10,647 bases of DNA from DAOTYX01 sp034434635 (GTDB lineage Bacteria > Chloroflexota > Anaerolineae > B4-G1 > DUEL01). The notes below the pieces were generated by a model that had not been told where the DNA came from, searched no databases, and saw nothing but the letters and a program-made list of their open reading frames with translations. The position numbers and the translations under genes are program-made. The stretch spans positions 1-10,647 of the forward strand of contig DAOTYX010000097.1 of the NCBI GenBank assembly GCA_034434635.1, read 5' to 3'. This document shows, piece after piece, positions 1 to 6,751 of this stretch (within the stretch, counting starts at the first letter, position 1; each line of letters begins with the position of its first letter).

Positions 1-575
1 CTGAGGGTAGCAAGGACGACGCCGTCAGCGGGCGGCATAATCCCCTCAGGCATGACGTTCTGGTCCATCAGGTAGACAGCGTCTGTCGGCTGCGCGGCGA
101 CAATGTAGTTCCACGGCGCCGGGACGTCGGAGTGGATCTCCACCTGACGTTGCGGAGTGGCGGTCGTGTAGGTGAAGCGGAAGATGTCCTGGATGAAAGT
201 GTAGTTGGCGGAAGCCAGGTCGCGGTCGAAGTTGACCAGGCCGGCGCCGGCGAAGACCGCCGCCGAGACGCGTGACTGCTCCGTCGCGTCCAGGTAGAGG
301 TGGGTGGGGTCCAGGCTGCGGTGGCCGATGACGATGAGGGCATAGTCGGCGATGGCGGAGGTTACCGGCGCGGTGGCGATGTCCAGCACCGTATAGGGGA
401 TGCCGAAGTGGTCCAGGTAGGGCTGAATGTAGCGGGCGAAGTCGGCGTAATAGGTGCTGCCGGAGTTCACCAGCACCAGCGCCTCCGCCCGGTATTCGCC
501 AACACCCTGCCCTGTCACCGGGGCAGATACGATGGACGACAGCAGCAACCCACCGATTGTCAACAGCGCGGCCAT
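1..575 (-). CDS. Exported protein of unknown function, N-terminal part (cut by left edge)
   Basis: An open frame starts at ATG 575-573 and runs off the left edge, giving 191 residues with no stop. An in-frame TAA upstream and the absence of another ATG, GTG or TTG fix this start. The Shine-Dalgarno match is poor: a GGAG lies about 13 bases away. Residues 1-18 form a hydrophobic signal-peptide-like stretch ending in SIVSA, although it lacks the usual basic n-region. The mature part alternates strands and helices: EALVLVNSGS at 31-40, then a helix with YIQPYLDHFGIPYTVLDI (49-66), then DYALIVIGH (77-85) and a glycine-rich AGAGLVNFD (109-117). This suggests a class I glutamine-amidotransferase-like or ThuA-like flavodoxin-type fold, without visible catalytic residues. 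It is the last gene seen of the polysaccharide operon, 62 bp after the GT2 stop. A role in handling the exported polymer is inferred only from context. Confidence 0.8.
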   Translation of the reverse strand, partial: MAALLTIGGLLLSSIVSAPVTGQGVGEYRAEALVLVNSGSTYYADFARYIQPYLDHFGIPYTVLDIATAPVTSAIADYALIVIGHRSLDPTHLYLDATEQSRVSAAVFAGAGLVNFDRDLASANYTFIQDIFRFTYTTATPQRQVEIHSDVPAPWNYIVAAQPTDAVYLMDQNVMPEGIMPPADGVVLATL

Positions 576-637
576 ATACAGGCCGAATCTCCGTCCAGTT
601 CCCGTTCTCAGTTTCTTCTCCTTACCCTGACCTGCCG

Positions 638-1540
638 CTATACCCCGAGACACCGTTGCCACACCAGCCAGGCTGTCCTGGCCTGCGCCCGGGCTGCGGC
701 CCGCCACCACGTCGCCATCGCCAGGATCGCCTTGACCAGATAGACCCATAGAATGATGCCGCGCAGCAGGTGGAACGGCAGGGCCCCCCGGTGCTTGTGC
801 AGGAAGCGCAGTTTGCTCTCGTACAACAGCGCCACCGACTCAGGGCGACGCTGTCGGCTGCTCGCCCCTCCAAAGTGCTGCACCTCCACATCGGGCAGGT
901 AGTAGACCCGCCAGCCCGCCTGATGGATGCGGTAGCACAGGTCGGTGTCCTCAGAGTACATCCAGAACGTCTCATCCAGCGCGCCGATCTGCTCGATGAC
1001 CTGCCGACGCACCAGCAGGCAGGTACCTGGCACCCAATCCACGGGCCGCCTGCTCTCCCCTGCCTGCGGCGGCGGGCTGGGATGGTTCGGCCCGTACAGC
1101 CGTCGGTTCAAGCCTGCGGCGGAAAGCCCCTCCGAGATCCAGGTGGGAAAATGGGCGTAGGAGGCCTGGAAGGAGCCGTCGGGATTCAGCAGTTTAGGCC
1201 CTGCGGCGCCAGCGTCGGGCTGTCGTTCCATGAACTCGACCATTCGCTCCAGGCTGTGCGGCAGGGCCACCGCGTCGCTGTTGAGCAGCAGGATGTAGCG
1301 TCCCCGACTGCGGGCGATGGCCTGGTTGGTAGCGTGCACGAAGCCCAGGTTCTCCCCGTTCTCGACCAGGCGCACCTCGGGAAACTCCTGCCGCACCATC
1401 TCCGGGCTGCCATCCGTCGAGCCGTTGTCCACGACGATGGCCTCGTATGCCAGTCTGCCCGTCGCCGCCGGGAGAGAGCCGAGGCACTGGCGCAGCAAGT
1501 CCCGTGTGTTCCAACTCACGATCGCGATGGAGAGGTCCAT
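638..1540 (-). CDS. Glycosyltransferase family 2 (rhamnosyltransferase-like)
   Basis: This 300-residue protein is a cytoplasmic-face GT-A sugar transferase that probably adds one sugar from a nucleotide donor to the lipid-linked repeat unit. Residues 3-10 (LSIAIVSW) and IVVDNGSTDGS (35-45) are the typical first strand and nucleotide-binding region. NLGFVHATN (64-72) and LLLNSDA (84-90) carry the metal-binding acidic site. DWVPGTCLLVRR (168-179) and MYSEDTDLCYRIHQAGW (194-210) are the acceptor-side signature of the WbbL/RfbN-like rhamnosyltransferase group; donor and acceptor cannot be read from sequence. A hydrophobic, basic C-terminus (about 255-300) may sit on the membrane. The start ATG 1540-1538 lies just before the conserved first strand; its ribosome site is weak (AGGT close to the ATG, AGAGAG further off). 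The loop at about 152-164 is proline-rich and looks inserted. It is separated from the polymerase gene upstream by the only sizeable gap of the cluster. Confidence 0.93.
   Translation of the reverse strand: MDLSIAIVSWNTRDLLRQCLGSLPAATGRLAYEAIVVDNGSTDGSPEMVRQEFPEVRLVENGENLGFVHATNQAIARSRGRYILLLNSDAVALPHSLERMVEFMERQPDAGAAGPKLLNPDGSFQASYAHFPTWISEGLSAAGLNRRLYGPNHPSPPPQAGESRRPVDWVPGTCLLVRRQVIEQIGALDETFWMYSEDTDLCYRIHQAGWRVYYLPDVEVQHFGGASSRQRRPESVALLYESKLRFLHKHRGALPFHLLRGIILWVYLVKAILAMATWWRAAARAQARTAWLVWQRCLGV
1049..1087 (-). repeat. Possible repeat-derived in-frame insert inside the GT2 gene
   Basis: Residues 152-164 of the GT2 at 638-1540 read NHPSPPPQAGESR, a proline-rich stretch between two well-conserved GT2 blocks. 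The complementary strand reads through CCCCTGCCTGCGGCGGCGGGCTGG, in which one frame gives SPACGGGLGW. In my recollection that peptide comes from dispersed palindromic repeats translated in several bacterial genomes. The insert keeps the frame open and sits in a surface loop just before DWVPGTC. The repeat identity rests on memory only. Confidence 0.35.
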
Positions 1541-1571
1541 ACCTGCATCTCTCTTATGTGGAGCAGGCCTT

Positions 1572-1597
1572 GCGGCTCAACCGTGTATCCGAGCCGC
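1572..1597. other. Intergenic stem-loop A
   Basis: A perfect 7-bp inverted repeat, GCGGCTC at 1572-1578 and GAGCCGC at 1591-1597, with a 12-base loop. It lies 32 bases upstream of the GT2 start at 1540. On the transcribed (minus) strand it is not followed by a T-run, so it is not a textbook intrinsic terminator. It could be mRNA structure, a processing site or a degraded repeat. Confidence 0.45.
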
Positions 1598-1654
1598 CCG
1601 GCTTACTCGAGGGCCCCTTGTCGGTTCTAACACGCATAGGCATATCCTACACCG

Positions 1655-1670
1655 GCCGTCGCCCGACGGC
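1655..1670. other. Intergenic stem-loop B
   Basis: A perfect 6-bp inverted repeat, GCCGTC at 1655-1660 and GACGGC at 1665-1670, around a four-base GCCC loop, 35 bases past the polymerase stop. It is GC-rich and compact like a terminator stem, but no T-run follows on the minus strand. I read it as an mRNA structure in the gap between the polymerase gene and the GT2, perhaps dampening read-through or protecting the upstream message. Confidence 0.45.
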
Positions 1671-1704
1671 TTCTGGTCTAACCCTTTACTCTACCATGTA
1701 CGGG

Positions 1705-3099
1705 TCAAGGGGTGGTTAAGGAAAGACTGGGATTGTTTTGGAAACTATAGTGGGCCAGGCTGGTCATCGCTCCCAGCCACATCCACCCGTACAGGGCGTA
1801 GTCAAAACCGGCGATGGTCTGGGTGTAGACGAAGGGGATCAGCCAGTCGCCCAGGCCCATCGCCGCCACCAGCCCCACCAGGCCGCCCAGCATGCCAGCG
1901 GCCAGCCCTTCCACCCAGTCCTGCCGCCCCCTCACCCGGCCCCACAGGTCCAGGCCGGTCCGTCCCTGCGCCACGAGGAACCACACGTAGAAGCCCAGTC
2001 CTACGATGCCCAACTGGGACAGGATGTCAATGTAGTTGCTGTGCGTGGCCATCGCCCTGGTGGGGAAGTAGGTCATGTAGTAGGCGGCGTAGCCAGCCGG
2101 ACCGGTGCCGAAGAGCAGATGTTGGCCTGTGACGCGCCAGTTCTGCGCCCAGGCGGCCAGGCGGGTCACGCCGCTCTCCGCCGACTCGTGCGAGAAGACC
2201 GTGCCGCCGTAGTAGCCCCAGTTGAAGAGTACATAAAGAGCGATGATGGCCAACAGGGCGACGCAGGCCTTCTTCGAGCGCAGGAAGGTGATCACCACCA
2301 TCGCCAGGAGCGGCGGCACCCAGCCGGAGAGCCAGTAGACCTCGACGACGAGTTTCTGGTACAGCCATAGTCCCAGCAGCAGGATGAGCAACGCGCGGGA
2401 CAGTGGGCGGAGCGCCCGGTCGAACAGCAGCCGCGCGTAGACCAATGCCACCAGCCACAGGGAAAAGAGCCCGCCGGTGTTGATGAACCGGATGGGCAGG
2501 TGGGTCAGGTTCACCACCAGTTTTGCTGCCCCTATCGCGACCATCAGTCCCCACATCCACCGCAGCCAGCGTGGGTCGGAGACGCCGTTCGCCACAAGCA
2601 GAGAGGCGCACGGCAGCAGCACCATCACCCCCAGTGCCCCCAACTGGACCACCGGCCAGGTCCTCCAGACCACCACCAGAGGGTCACGGAACACGTTGCT
2701 CCACAGGTAGGAGACGAAACTGACGGCGATGATGCCGAGCAAGGGAGCGTTGAACCGCGCTGGTTTCAGGTGCAATCGCCGATTCACCCAGGCCATGCGC
2801 AGGATCCAGGCCGCGGTCAGCGCGGCGGTCAGGAGCAGGCTGGCGACGATGCGGCTCTGCGTGCCGGTGGGCAGGGACGCGCGCACAAAGGCGGCGGTGA
2901 ACAGCAGGGCGAGCACCCCGTACTCCGCTCGCGCCAGCATCAGCAACGCCGCGAACGGGGCGAAGATCGCCAGCGCGAAGAGCGACGGCGCGACCCGCAC
3001 GGCCACATAGCCGAGCGCCAGATCCGCCACGAGCAGGCCCCCGACCAGCGCCAGCCGGAACAGGTATGTGGGCAGCCGTTGATCCTGTAGCCGCATCAT
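1705..3099 (-). CDS. O-antigen polymerase/ligase family membrane protein (Wzy/WaaL-like)
   Basis: This is a 464-residue integral membrane protein with about a dozen hydrophobic segments, for example at roughly 12-35, 38-56, 60-72, 86-104, 118-132, 150-172, 184-200, 210-225, 235-250, 258-273, 278-294, 360-378, 398-415 and 433-450. Residues 309-341 include a periplasmic-loop-like stretch with LLFGTGPAGYAAYY, and 351-377 hold HSNYIDILSQLGIVGLGFY with H353. This is the signature of the O-antigen ligase superfamily (PF04932), in which the loop acts on undecaprenyl-linked glycan at the outer face of the inner membrane. Next to a flippase and four glycosyltransferases, a Wzy polymerase role is more likely than WaaL ligase, but sequence alone does not separate the two. 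The start uses the first of two adjacent ATGs (3099-3097); ATGA overlaps the stop of the upstream GT4 by four bases, indicating coupled translation. The second ATG is equally possible. Confidence 0.92.
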   Translation of the reverse strand: MMRLQDQRLPTYLFRLALVGGLLVADLALGYVAVRVAPSLFALAIFAPFAALLMLARAEYGVLALLFTAAFVRASLPTGTQSRIVASLLLTAALTAAWILRMAWVNRRLHLKPARFNAPLLGIIAVSFVSYLWSNVFRDPLVVVWRTWPVVQLGALGVMVLLPCASLLVANGVSDPRWLRWMWGLMVAIGAAKLVVNLTHLPIRFINTGGLFSLWLVALVYARLLFDRALRPLSRALLILLLGLWLYQKLVVEVYWLSGWVPPLLAMVVITFLRSKKACVALLAIIALYVLFNWGYYGGTVFSHESAESGVTRLAAWAQNWRVTGQHLLFGTGPAGYAAYYMTYFPTRAMATHSNYIDILSQLGIVGLGFYVWFLVAQGRTGLDLWGRVRGRQDWVEGLAAGMLGGLVGLVAAMGLGDWLIPFVYTQTIAGFDYALYGWMWLGAMTSLAHYSFQNNPSLSLTTP

Positions 3100-4292
3100 T
3101 TGCCGTGCTCCGCGACCACTTCTTGCAGCAGGGCCTCCAGCCGTGCAGCACTGGCTGGCCAGCCATAGCGCAGGGAGACCAGCCGACGGGCGTTGTCAGC
3201 CAGGCGGGCGCGCAATTCCGGGTCGTCCAAAAGGCGCAGCGTCTGCGCGGCGAACTCTTCCGGCGTGTCGGCGATGAGGATGTCCTCGCCGGAGGTCACC
3301 TCCAGCCCTTCCGCCCCTTTGGAGGTGGCGACCACCGGCGTGCCCAGGGCCATCGCCTCCAGGATCTTCAGCCGCGTCCCCCCACCCAGGGTCATAGGCA
3401 CCACGCAGACGCTGCTCCTGGCGATGGCTGGCCGCACGTCCGCCAGGTAGCCGGTCAGCACCACGTTCTCCCCCAGCGGCAGGCGATCCAGAGGGACGCC
3501 GTCGCTGCGCCCGGTGATGCGCAGCGTCACTCGCGGCCTGGTGGCCCGGACGAGCGGCAGGACCTCGCTCAGGAAGAAGCGCATCGCCTCGAAGTTGGCC
3601 TCGTAGGTCAGCGCGCCGGGGAAGACCAGCGTGTCCGGCTCCACCGGTCCGAAATCTCCACGGTATCGCTCCATGTCCACCCCGTTCGGCACCACTGCCA
3701 GCGGGCGGTAGCCTGGGACGATGTCCAGCACGGCCCGTCGCTCCGCCTCTGAAGCCACCGTGCACCCGTTCACCCTATGGAGCAGTTCCGCGGTGTACCT
3801 CCGTTGCTTCCACCAGGTCAGCCGCTGCCGCCAGCGGGCCGGTGCCGCACGCTGGGCCTGTGCCTTGGCCAAGATCATCGAGACCTCCAGGTCCTCGATC
3901 ACCCGCGGCAGCGAGTCCATCTCCCAGAGGTACGGCGCTGTGCTGACCCCGGGCCCGATCTCGCAGGCCAGCACCAGGTCGTACCGCCTGCCGGCGATCG
4001 CCTGGCGGACGAGGGTGGCCATGGCGGGGTTGTACTGCTCCTCCAGCGAGCGCGGGTAGCGGGAGAGCAGCCCCGACCCGGCGGAACGGGGAGTTATCTG
4101 GAAAGGCACTGCACCCAGCAGCCGACAGGAGGGCCCCAGCGCCTCCGGTTTGACCTGCTCGTCCTCCCGCAAGAAGGAGATGAGGTCGAGACGATGGCGC
4201 AGGCCCAGGCTGCGCAGCAGGTGGTACAGGCGGATGCGTGCGCCGTTATCCGGCGGGTAAGGGAACCATCCAGTCAGGCAGAGAATCTCCAT
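3096..4292 (-). CDS. Glycosyltransferase family 4
   Basis: A 398-residue GT-B retaining glycosyltransferase. The N-terminal domain opens with MEILCLTGWFPYPPDNGARI (1-20), the loop that contacts acceptor or donor in sugar transferases of the PEP-CTERM/EpsH-associated type (TIGR03087-like, recalled rather than searched). VVPNGVDMERY (200-210) begins the C-terminal domain, GRSDGVPLDRLP (261-272) follows, and GGGTRLKILEAMALGTPVVAT (303-323) is the GT4 nucleotide-sugar site, including E312. The length is normal and both Rossmann domains are complete. The start ATG 4292-4290 is well supported by AGGAAGG four bases upstream, which overlaps the stop codon of the preceding GT2 (nine-base gap). Its own stop overlaps the polymerase start. 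It probably adds one sugar of the repeat unit in the cytoplasm; the sugar is not predictable. Confidence 0.93.
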   Translation of the reverse strand: MEILCLTGWFPYPPDNGARIRLYHLLRSLGLRHRLDLISFLREDEQVKPEALGPSCRLLGAVPFQITPRSAGSGLLSRYPRSLEEQYNPAMATLVRQAIAGRRYDLVLACEIGPGVSTAPYLWEMDSLPRVIEDLEVSMILAKAQAQRAAPARWRQRLTWWKQRRYTAELLHRVNGCTVASEAERRAVLDIVPGYRPLAVVPNGVDMERYRGDFGPVEPDTLVFPGALTYEANFEAMRFFLSEVLPLVRATRPRVTLRITGRSDGVPLDRLPLGENVVLTGYLADVRPAIARSSVCVVPMTLGGGTRLKILEAMALGTPVVATSKGAEGLEVTSGEDILIADTPEEFAAQTLRLLDDPELRARLADNARRLVSLRYGWPASAARLEALLQEVVAEHGK

Positions 4293-4296
4293 CTGG

Positions 4297-4303
4297 CCTT
4301 CCT
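4297..4303 (-). promoter_or_regulatory. Ribosome binding site of the GT4 at 3096-4292
   Basis: AGGAAGG on the minus strand, four bases before ATG 4292. It is one of the better Shine-Dalgarno matches in the window. It overlaps the TAG stop (4304-4302) of the upstream GT2, so terminating ribosomes reach it directly. Confidence 0.6.
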
Positions 4304-5240
4304 ATGTCCTCATCGGCCCCCAGCGACCTCGCCCGGCGTCGGCGAGCGCCTGCACCATCGCCCGTCGCTGGGCCCGCTTGTGTCGCCAGCGTGGGCGCAG
4401 GCTCCAGGCCAGCAGCGTCCGGGCGTACTCAGCCCCCGTATGCAGCCAGGCCTGCGCTCCTGCCCCGGTCAGCCGCAGGAAGAGCAGCCGGTTGCGGGTC
4501 ATGTAGTAGTGCACCACGGGCGAGTCCTCCTGCGCCCGGGGTGAGATGCGGTGCCAGGCCCGGGCCAGCGGCACGTGGAGGATGCGGAAGCCGGCCCGCC
4601 GGGCCCGCACGCACCACTCCGCCTCTTCGTAATAGACGAAGAACCGCTCGTCCAGCCATCCCGCCCGCTCCACCGCCTCCCTGCGCAGCAGCATGACACA
4701 GCCGCTGATGAAGTCCACCTCGCGGGGGGCAGTCCCGAACTGTCCGACGTCCCGCTCGTCCAGCCCCACCATCCAGGTTCGACCCCGCTGCCAGTCAATC
4801 GCTCCGCCCGCCGTCCAGACCGTGTCGGGGGTGTCGGCGTAGCAGATGGTGGGGCCGACAGCCCCGATGGTGTTGTCCTCCTCCGCCGCTTCCAGCAACC
4901 GCTCCAGCATCCCCGGCCCGACCCGGGCGTCGTCGTTGAGCAGGAGGACGTATCTGGCTCCGCGCCCCAGCGCGTAACGCAGCCCGACGTTGTTGCCGCC
5001 GGCGTAGCCCAGGTTTCTGCCATTCTCGATGACCACCGCCTCGGGCCACTGTTCCTGGATCAGCGCGGCTGAGCCGTCACTGGAGCCGTTGTCCACGACC
5101 ACAGCCTCGTAGTCCATCGCGCCGCTGGCCCGCAGCGACTCCAGGCAGGCCAGAGTGTCCGCCGGGCGGTTCCAGTTGAGGATGATGATGGTTATGGGTA
5201 GATTGGTAACTGGTGGATTGGTAACTGGTAGATTGGTCAT
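4302..5240 (-). CDS. Glycosyltransferase family 2 with a repeat-derived N-terminus
   Basis: A 312-residue GT-A glycosyltransferase of the rhamnosyltransferase-like type. PITIIILNWNRP (15-26), VVVDNGSSDGS (47-57), NLGYAGGNN (76-84), LLLNDDA (99-105, metal-binding acidic pair), DFISGCVMLLRR (176-187) and YYEEAEWC (203-210) appear in the family order. It should transfer one sugar onto the lipid-linked unit on the cytoplasmic side. Residues 1-15 (MTNLPVTNPPVTNLP) are not conserved enzyme: they are the translation of the tandem repeat at 5197-5262, in which VTNLP/VTNPP comes from 15-bp units. The start ATG 5240-5238 is the only ATG, GTG or TTG between the in-frame TGA (5246-5244) and the conserved first strand. 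It has no purine-rich ribosome site, so translation probably depends on reinitiation after the SGNH-like gene, whose stop lies three bases upstream in the same frame. The catalytic core appears intact. Confidence 0.92.
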   Translation of the reverse strand: MTNLPVTNPPVTNLPITIIILNWNRPADTLACLESLRASGAMDYEAVVVDNGSSDGSAALIQEQWPEAVVIENGRNLGYAGGNNVGLRYALGRGARYVLLLNDDARVGPGMLERLLEAAEEDNTIGAVGPTICYADTPDTVWTAGGAIDWQRGRTWMVGLDERDVGQFGTAPREVDFISGCVMLLRREAVERAGWLDERFFVYYEEAEWCVRARRAGFRILHVPLARAWHRISPRAQEDSPVVHYYMTRNRLLFLRLTGAGAQAWLHTGAEYARTLLAWSLRPRWRHKRAQRRAMVQALADAGRGRWGPMRT

Positions 5241-5262
5241 TGGTCATTGGCCATTGGGCATT
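5197..5262 (-). repeat. Short tandem repeat spanning two genes
   Basis: On the minus strand this 66-bp block is nine consecutive 7- or 8-base units: four AATGNCC-type units (5262-5235), then AATCTACC, AGTTACC, AATCCACC, AGTTACC, AATCTACC. The 8+7 pairs make a 15-bp higher-order repeat, which preserves reading frame. The block encodes the last residues (PNGQ) and TGA of the SGNH-like gene, then CCA, then the ATG and first 15 residues of the GT2. Low-complexity families of this kind usually sit between genes; here almost all of it is translated. Confidence 0.9.
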
Positions 5263-6107
5263 GTTGCATGGTATGCACGGGCGGTTTGGATAATAAAGTC
5301 AGCAAAGATGGGGCCGACGGTCTCGTTGGCGAACTGGTTGGGGTGGGAATCGGTGCCCTCGCGGTACTCCGCCCGCAGCATGTTGAAGTCGGGCGCGGCC
5401 GGGTCATCCTCTGCCAGCAGGTCGAAAAGGTCGAAGGTGGAGAGGTTCGGGTGGCTGGCCAGGAAATCGTCAGAGGTCAACCAGTCGGCGAAGGCCCGCG
5501 CCCGCGCCGCCGTCTCGGGATCTGTCTCCGCCGGGTTCAGCGGCGGCGGGGTGACGGCGATGAAGAGGTGGTCGGGGTAGCGGTCCATCACCTCCCGCAT
5601 CCCCAGGTACCACTCCTGGTACTGCCGCAACTGCTCGCCGCTGGTGATGTTGCTGGTCGGGAAACAGGACTTGAAGATGATGACCTCGTGCTGCATCAGA
5701 CCGCTGAAACCGTTGAGCGGCCAGTCATAAACCGGCTGGGCAAACAGACGGGCCAGGCCGTCGGGATCGGTGTTGTCGTCGGGGATGCCGTAACTGTAGC
5801 CGGCCAGCGTTCCATCCGGACGGGTCAGTCCCTCCCAGTTGTAGTCGTGATCCCAGAAGCGAAAGCCTGCTTCGGTCAGCCGCTCCCGCACCCCGCCCTG
5901 GTTGATCAGGTTGCGGCCCACGGAGTGGTGCAGGAAGATGACGTCGGTGAAATCGCCAGAACGGACGACATCGCCGCGATGGAGGATCGCCTGTACGCGG
6001 TGGAAGAGGGCCATGCGCAGCCCGCTGCCGCGCAGGGCCAGTCCAGCCGCCGTCAGCGCAATCAGCAGCACCCCCAGCAGGATCAGGATCGCCATTCGTC
6101 TCCTCAT
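5244..6107 (-). CDS. Membrane-anchored SGNH-like hydrolase/esterase candidate
   Basis: This 287-residue protein starts MRRRMAILILLG: a basic n-region and one hydrophobic segment (about 5-25) make a signal anchor or uncleaved signal peptide, so the rest faces outside. VIFLHHSVGRNLI (56-68) has a Ser (S62) after the first strand where SGNH enzymes keep their nucleophile. FKSCFPTSN (145-153) resembles the Asn-bearing block, and DSHPN (253-257) matches the final Asp-x-x-His type block, with D253 and H255 or N256 nearby. Removal or transfer of acyl groups on the exported glycan is inferred from this and from the acetyltransferase next door. The start is ambiguous: ATG 6107 overlaps the upstream stop as ATGA (preferred); GTG 6116 gives three more residues; ATG 6095 has AGGAG four bases upstream. 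The last residues (PNGQ) and the stop come from the tandem repeat. I do not recognise a named family for certain. Confidence 0.85.
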   Translation of the reverse strand: MRRRMAILILLGVLLIALTAAGLALRGSGLRMALFHRVQAILHRGDVVRSGDFTDVIFLHHSVGRNLINQGGVRERLTEAGFRFWDHDYNWEGLTRPDGTLAGYSYGIPDDNTDPDGLARLFAQPVYDWPLNGFSGLMQHEVIIFKSCFPTSNITSGEQLRQYQEWYLGMREVMDRYPDHLFIAVTPPPLNPAETDPETAARARAFADWLTSDDFLASHPNLSTFDLFDLLAEDDPAAPDFNMLRAEYREGTDSHPNQFANETVGPIFADFIIQTARAYHATMPNGQ

Positions 6108-6751
6108 CGCTCCCACCGTACCACTTTGCCGGCCACGCGGGCCGGGTTGCCGTAGACCAGGCTGTCAGGCGGCACATCCCGCCGCACCACCGACCCGGCG
6201 CCGATCACGGAGTTGCTGCCGATGGTCACGCCCTTCATGATGATCGAGTAGGGGCCGATCCAGACGTCGTCGCCGATAGTGATGGGCTCCTCAATTTCCA
6301 CCTCCCCGGTCTCCTCCAGCCACAACCGGTGGCCGATGGAGTCGAAGATGCTGCAGTTCCAGCTGATCATGCAGCGAGCGCCGATGCGCACCTGCGTGGC
6401 GGCCATGAGGCGGGTGTTGGGACCGACAACCGTTCGGGTACCTAGCGAAAGCAATCCTGACGATCCCACCCGCAGGACACACCCGGGCGAAATGCGGACG
6501 CCTCGACCGGCGATCAGGCGCGCGCCTCTGCCGTATTTCTTGATCGAGACCCCCTTGCCCAGGACGATGAGTTCTCGGGAGTTGAAGTAGCGCAAGCGCA
6601 GCAGGAAACGGAGCGTTCCTGTGAGGATGTACCATTTATCCTCCCACCGCGACTCCAGGAATTTATGCCAGAAATGGCCCATTCCCTCTGGCGACGCCTC
6701 GGTCCGTGTGGGCCCTTCTGGCGTTCCCTCAAGTTCTGTCCATTCGTCCAT
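6104..6751 (-). CDS. Left-handed beta-helix (hexapeptide) O-acetyltransferase
   Basis: A 215-residue cytoplasmic acyltransferase, probably acetyl-CoA dependent, that would O- or N-acetylate a sugar of the repeat unit. An N-terminal helical part (about 1-60) precedes hexapeptide coils from about 65 to 195. ITIGDDVWIGPYSIIMKGVT (157-176) and GSNSVIGAGSVV (177-188) show the repeating [LIV]-G-x-x pattern. The closing VPPDSLVYGNPARVAGKV (193-210) is the typical C-terminus of the WcaF/NodL/Maa group. IFDSIGHRL (135-143) places H141 where these enzymes keep their catalytic histidine. Start ATG 6751-6749 is chosen because AGGAG stands seven bases upstream. A start at 6775 would add eight residues and lengthen the overlap with the flippase from 23 to 47 bp. 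Its stop overlaps the downstream SGNH-like gene by four bases. Confidence 0.92.
   Translation of the reverse strand: MDEWTELEGTPEGPTRTEASPEGMGHFWHKFLESRWEDKWYILTGTLRFLLRLRYFNSRELIVLGKGVSIKKYGRGARLIAGRGVRISPGCVLRVGSSGLLSLGTRTVVGPNTRLMAATQVRIGARCMISWNCSIFDSIGHRLWLEETGEVEIEEPITIGDDVWIGPYSIIMKGVTIGSNSVIGAGSVVRRDVPPDSLVYGNPARVAGKVVRWER

Noticed and set aside
770..1630. 286-codon plus-strand open frame opposite the GT2 at 638-1540
   Set aside because: It is a shadow of the GT2 coding frame with no domain signature and no ribosome site of note.
1572..1670. Intrinsic terminators at the two stem-loops
   Set aside because: Neither stem is followed by a T-run on the minus strand, and same-strand genes of the same pathway continue downstream.
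1680..1708. Minus-strand TTGACC (1708-1703) as a -35 box for a promoter before the last GT2
   Set aside because: The hexamer 17 bases downstream is AGGGTT, which is not an acceptable -10, and no other spacing gives a better one.
5197..5262. CRISPR array
   Set aside because: The units are 7-8 bases, contiguous and without unique spacers; it is a simple tandem repeat.
5247..6155. 302-codon plus-strand open frame opposite the SGNH-like gene
   Set aside because: It lies entirely over a gene with signal anchor and conserved blocks; its product is low-complexity Val/Gly/Arg-rich without motifs.
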